Assembly (NCBI GenBank): GCA_027038155.1
Contig: JALVXW010000297.1
Span: forward strand, 2,221 to 7,447
Length of the DNA stretch: 5,227 bases
Direction: 5' to 3'
Source of the DNA: Sulfurovum sp.
GTDB lineage: Bacteria; Campylobacterota; Campylobacteria; Campylobacterales; Sulfurovaceae
Notes under the pieces: model-generated
What the model saw: the letters and a program-made list of their open reading frames with translations, nothing else
The model's database searches: none
Told to the model about the DNA's origin: nothing
Part shown: piece by piece, positions 4,993 to 5,227 of the stretch
How positions within the stretch are numbered: position 1 is the first letter of the stretch
How the letters are laid out: every line of letters starts with the position of its first letter
Made by a program: the position numbers and the translations under genes

Positions 4993-5227
4993 TTATTGAG
5001 CTATTATAAGCCCATAAATACGCTTCAAAAGCACCCTATATGCTTCAATATGTGAGAAAATATCATCCGCCAACGCTTCATGATAGGTATGTGTCGCTAA
5101 ATTTCTGTCATCTATCATCTGTAAAAGCATGGAGATTTCCTCTTCATTCAGATACCCTACAGAAAAAAACTCACGCATACATGCCTTAGGTGAGCGACAC
5201 TCCAAACCATCATGCTCCCATAAAAAC
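4993..5227 (-). CDS. HEPN protein of the HI0074 type (nucleotidyltransferase substrate-binding family), 5' end outside the window
   Basis: The C-terminal 77 residues of an all-helical HEPN protein are visible; members are usually about 130-145 residues. The open frame continues to the right edge: before LECRSPK I read FLWEHDG. The TTG at 5205-5203 is therefore internal and not a start. The block LWEHDGLECRSPKACMREFF, the helix EEEISMLLQMIDD and RNLATHTY match the HI0074 family, as does the final SHIEAYRVLLKRIYG. RNLATHTY is an intact RX4HXY motif. In the MntA-HepT toxin-antitoxin pair this motif forms the RNase site, and its Tyr is AMPylated by the nucleotidyltransferase antitoxin. The protein is thus probably one half of a HEPN-MNT pair. 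The partner is not downstream, so it is either upstream beyond the window or absent. Stop TAA at 4995-4993. Confidence 0.85.
   Translation of the reverse strand, partial: FLWEHDGLECRSPKACMREFFSVGYLNEEEISMLLQMIDDRNLATHTYHEALADDIFSHIEAYRVLLKRIYGLIIAQ

Overview
The window looks like chromosomal DNA of a mesophilic Campylobacterota (epsilonproteobacterial) bacterium of the Sulfurovum/Sulfurimonas kind. The basis is the purA protein type, a DUF507-family protein placed directly after purA, a short HisZ, and AT-rich intergenic DNA with a bare TATAAT promoter and no clear -35 box. The genus is inferred from remembered family and gene-order patterns, not from a search. All supported genes lie on the minus strand, so transcription runs from high to low coordinates.

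Right part (about 3907-5227) is an AT-rich accessory segment. It enters with the 3' part of a HEPN protein of the HI0074 type (nucleotidyltransferase substrate-binding family) that carries an intact RX4HXY motif; its start lies beyond the window. After a 103-base spacer comes a 267-residue protein with a ParB/sulfiredoxin-type DGHHK motif in its second half and an N-terminal half I do not recognise. Directly after its stop codon lies the decayed 3' part of a YoeB-type mRNA-interferase toxin gene. This relic has no 5' end and no antitoxin, and it shows a reading-frame break, an apparent in-frame deletion that removes the catalytic glutamate, and an in-frame TGA. The segment therefore holds two toxin-antitoxin-type genes, one partial by window edge and one dead, around an orphan ParB-like gene.

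Left part (about 1-3900) is a compact housekeeping operon: a TATAAT promoter and a leader hairpin, then a class V PLP aminotransferase (serine/alanine-glyoxylate type), hisZ, purA and a DUF507 protein. The junctions are tight: TAATG overlap between aminotransferase and hisZ, TAG directly followed by ATG between hisZ and purA, and 13 bases between purA and the DUF507 gene. HisZ is the non-catalytic HisRS-like regulatory subunit of ATP phosphoribosyltransferase. PurA makes adenylosuccinate from IMP, so the operon joins an amino-group-handling enzyme to the entry of ATP into histidine synthesis and to AMP synthesis. Downstream of the DUF507 gene, and overlapping its stop codon, is a tandem heptanucleotide array (TTMATTY) that runs off the left edge.

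The most unusual points are the undescribed YoeB relic squeezed between the ParB-like gene and the operon promoter, the HEPN gene with no partner nucleotidyltransferase downstream, the unclassified N-terminal half of the ParB-like protein, and the heptad array.
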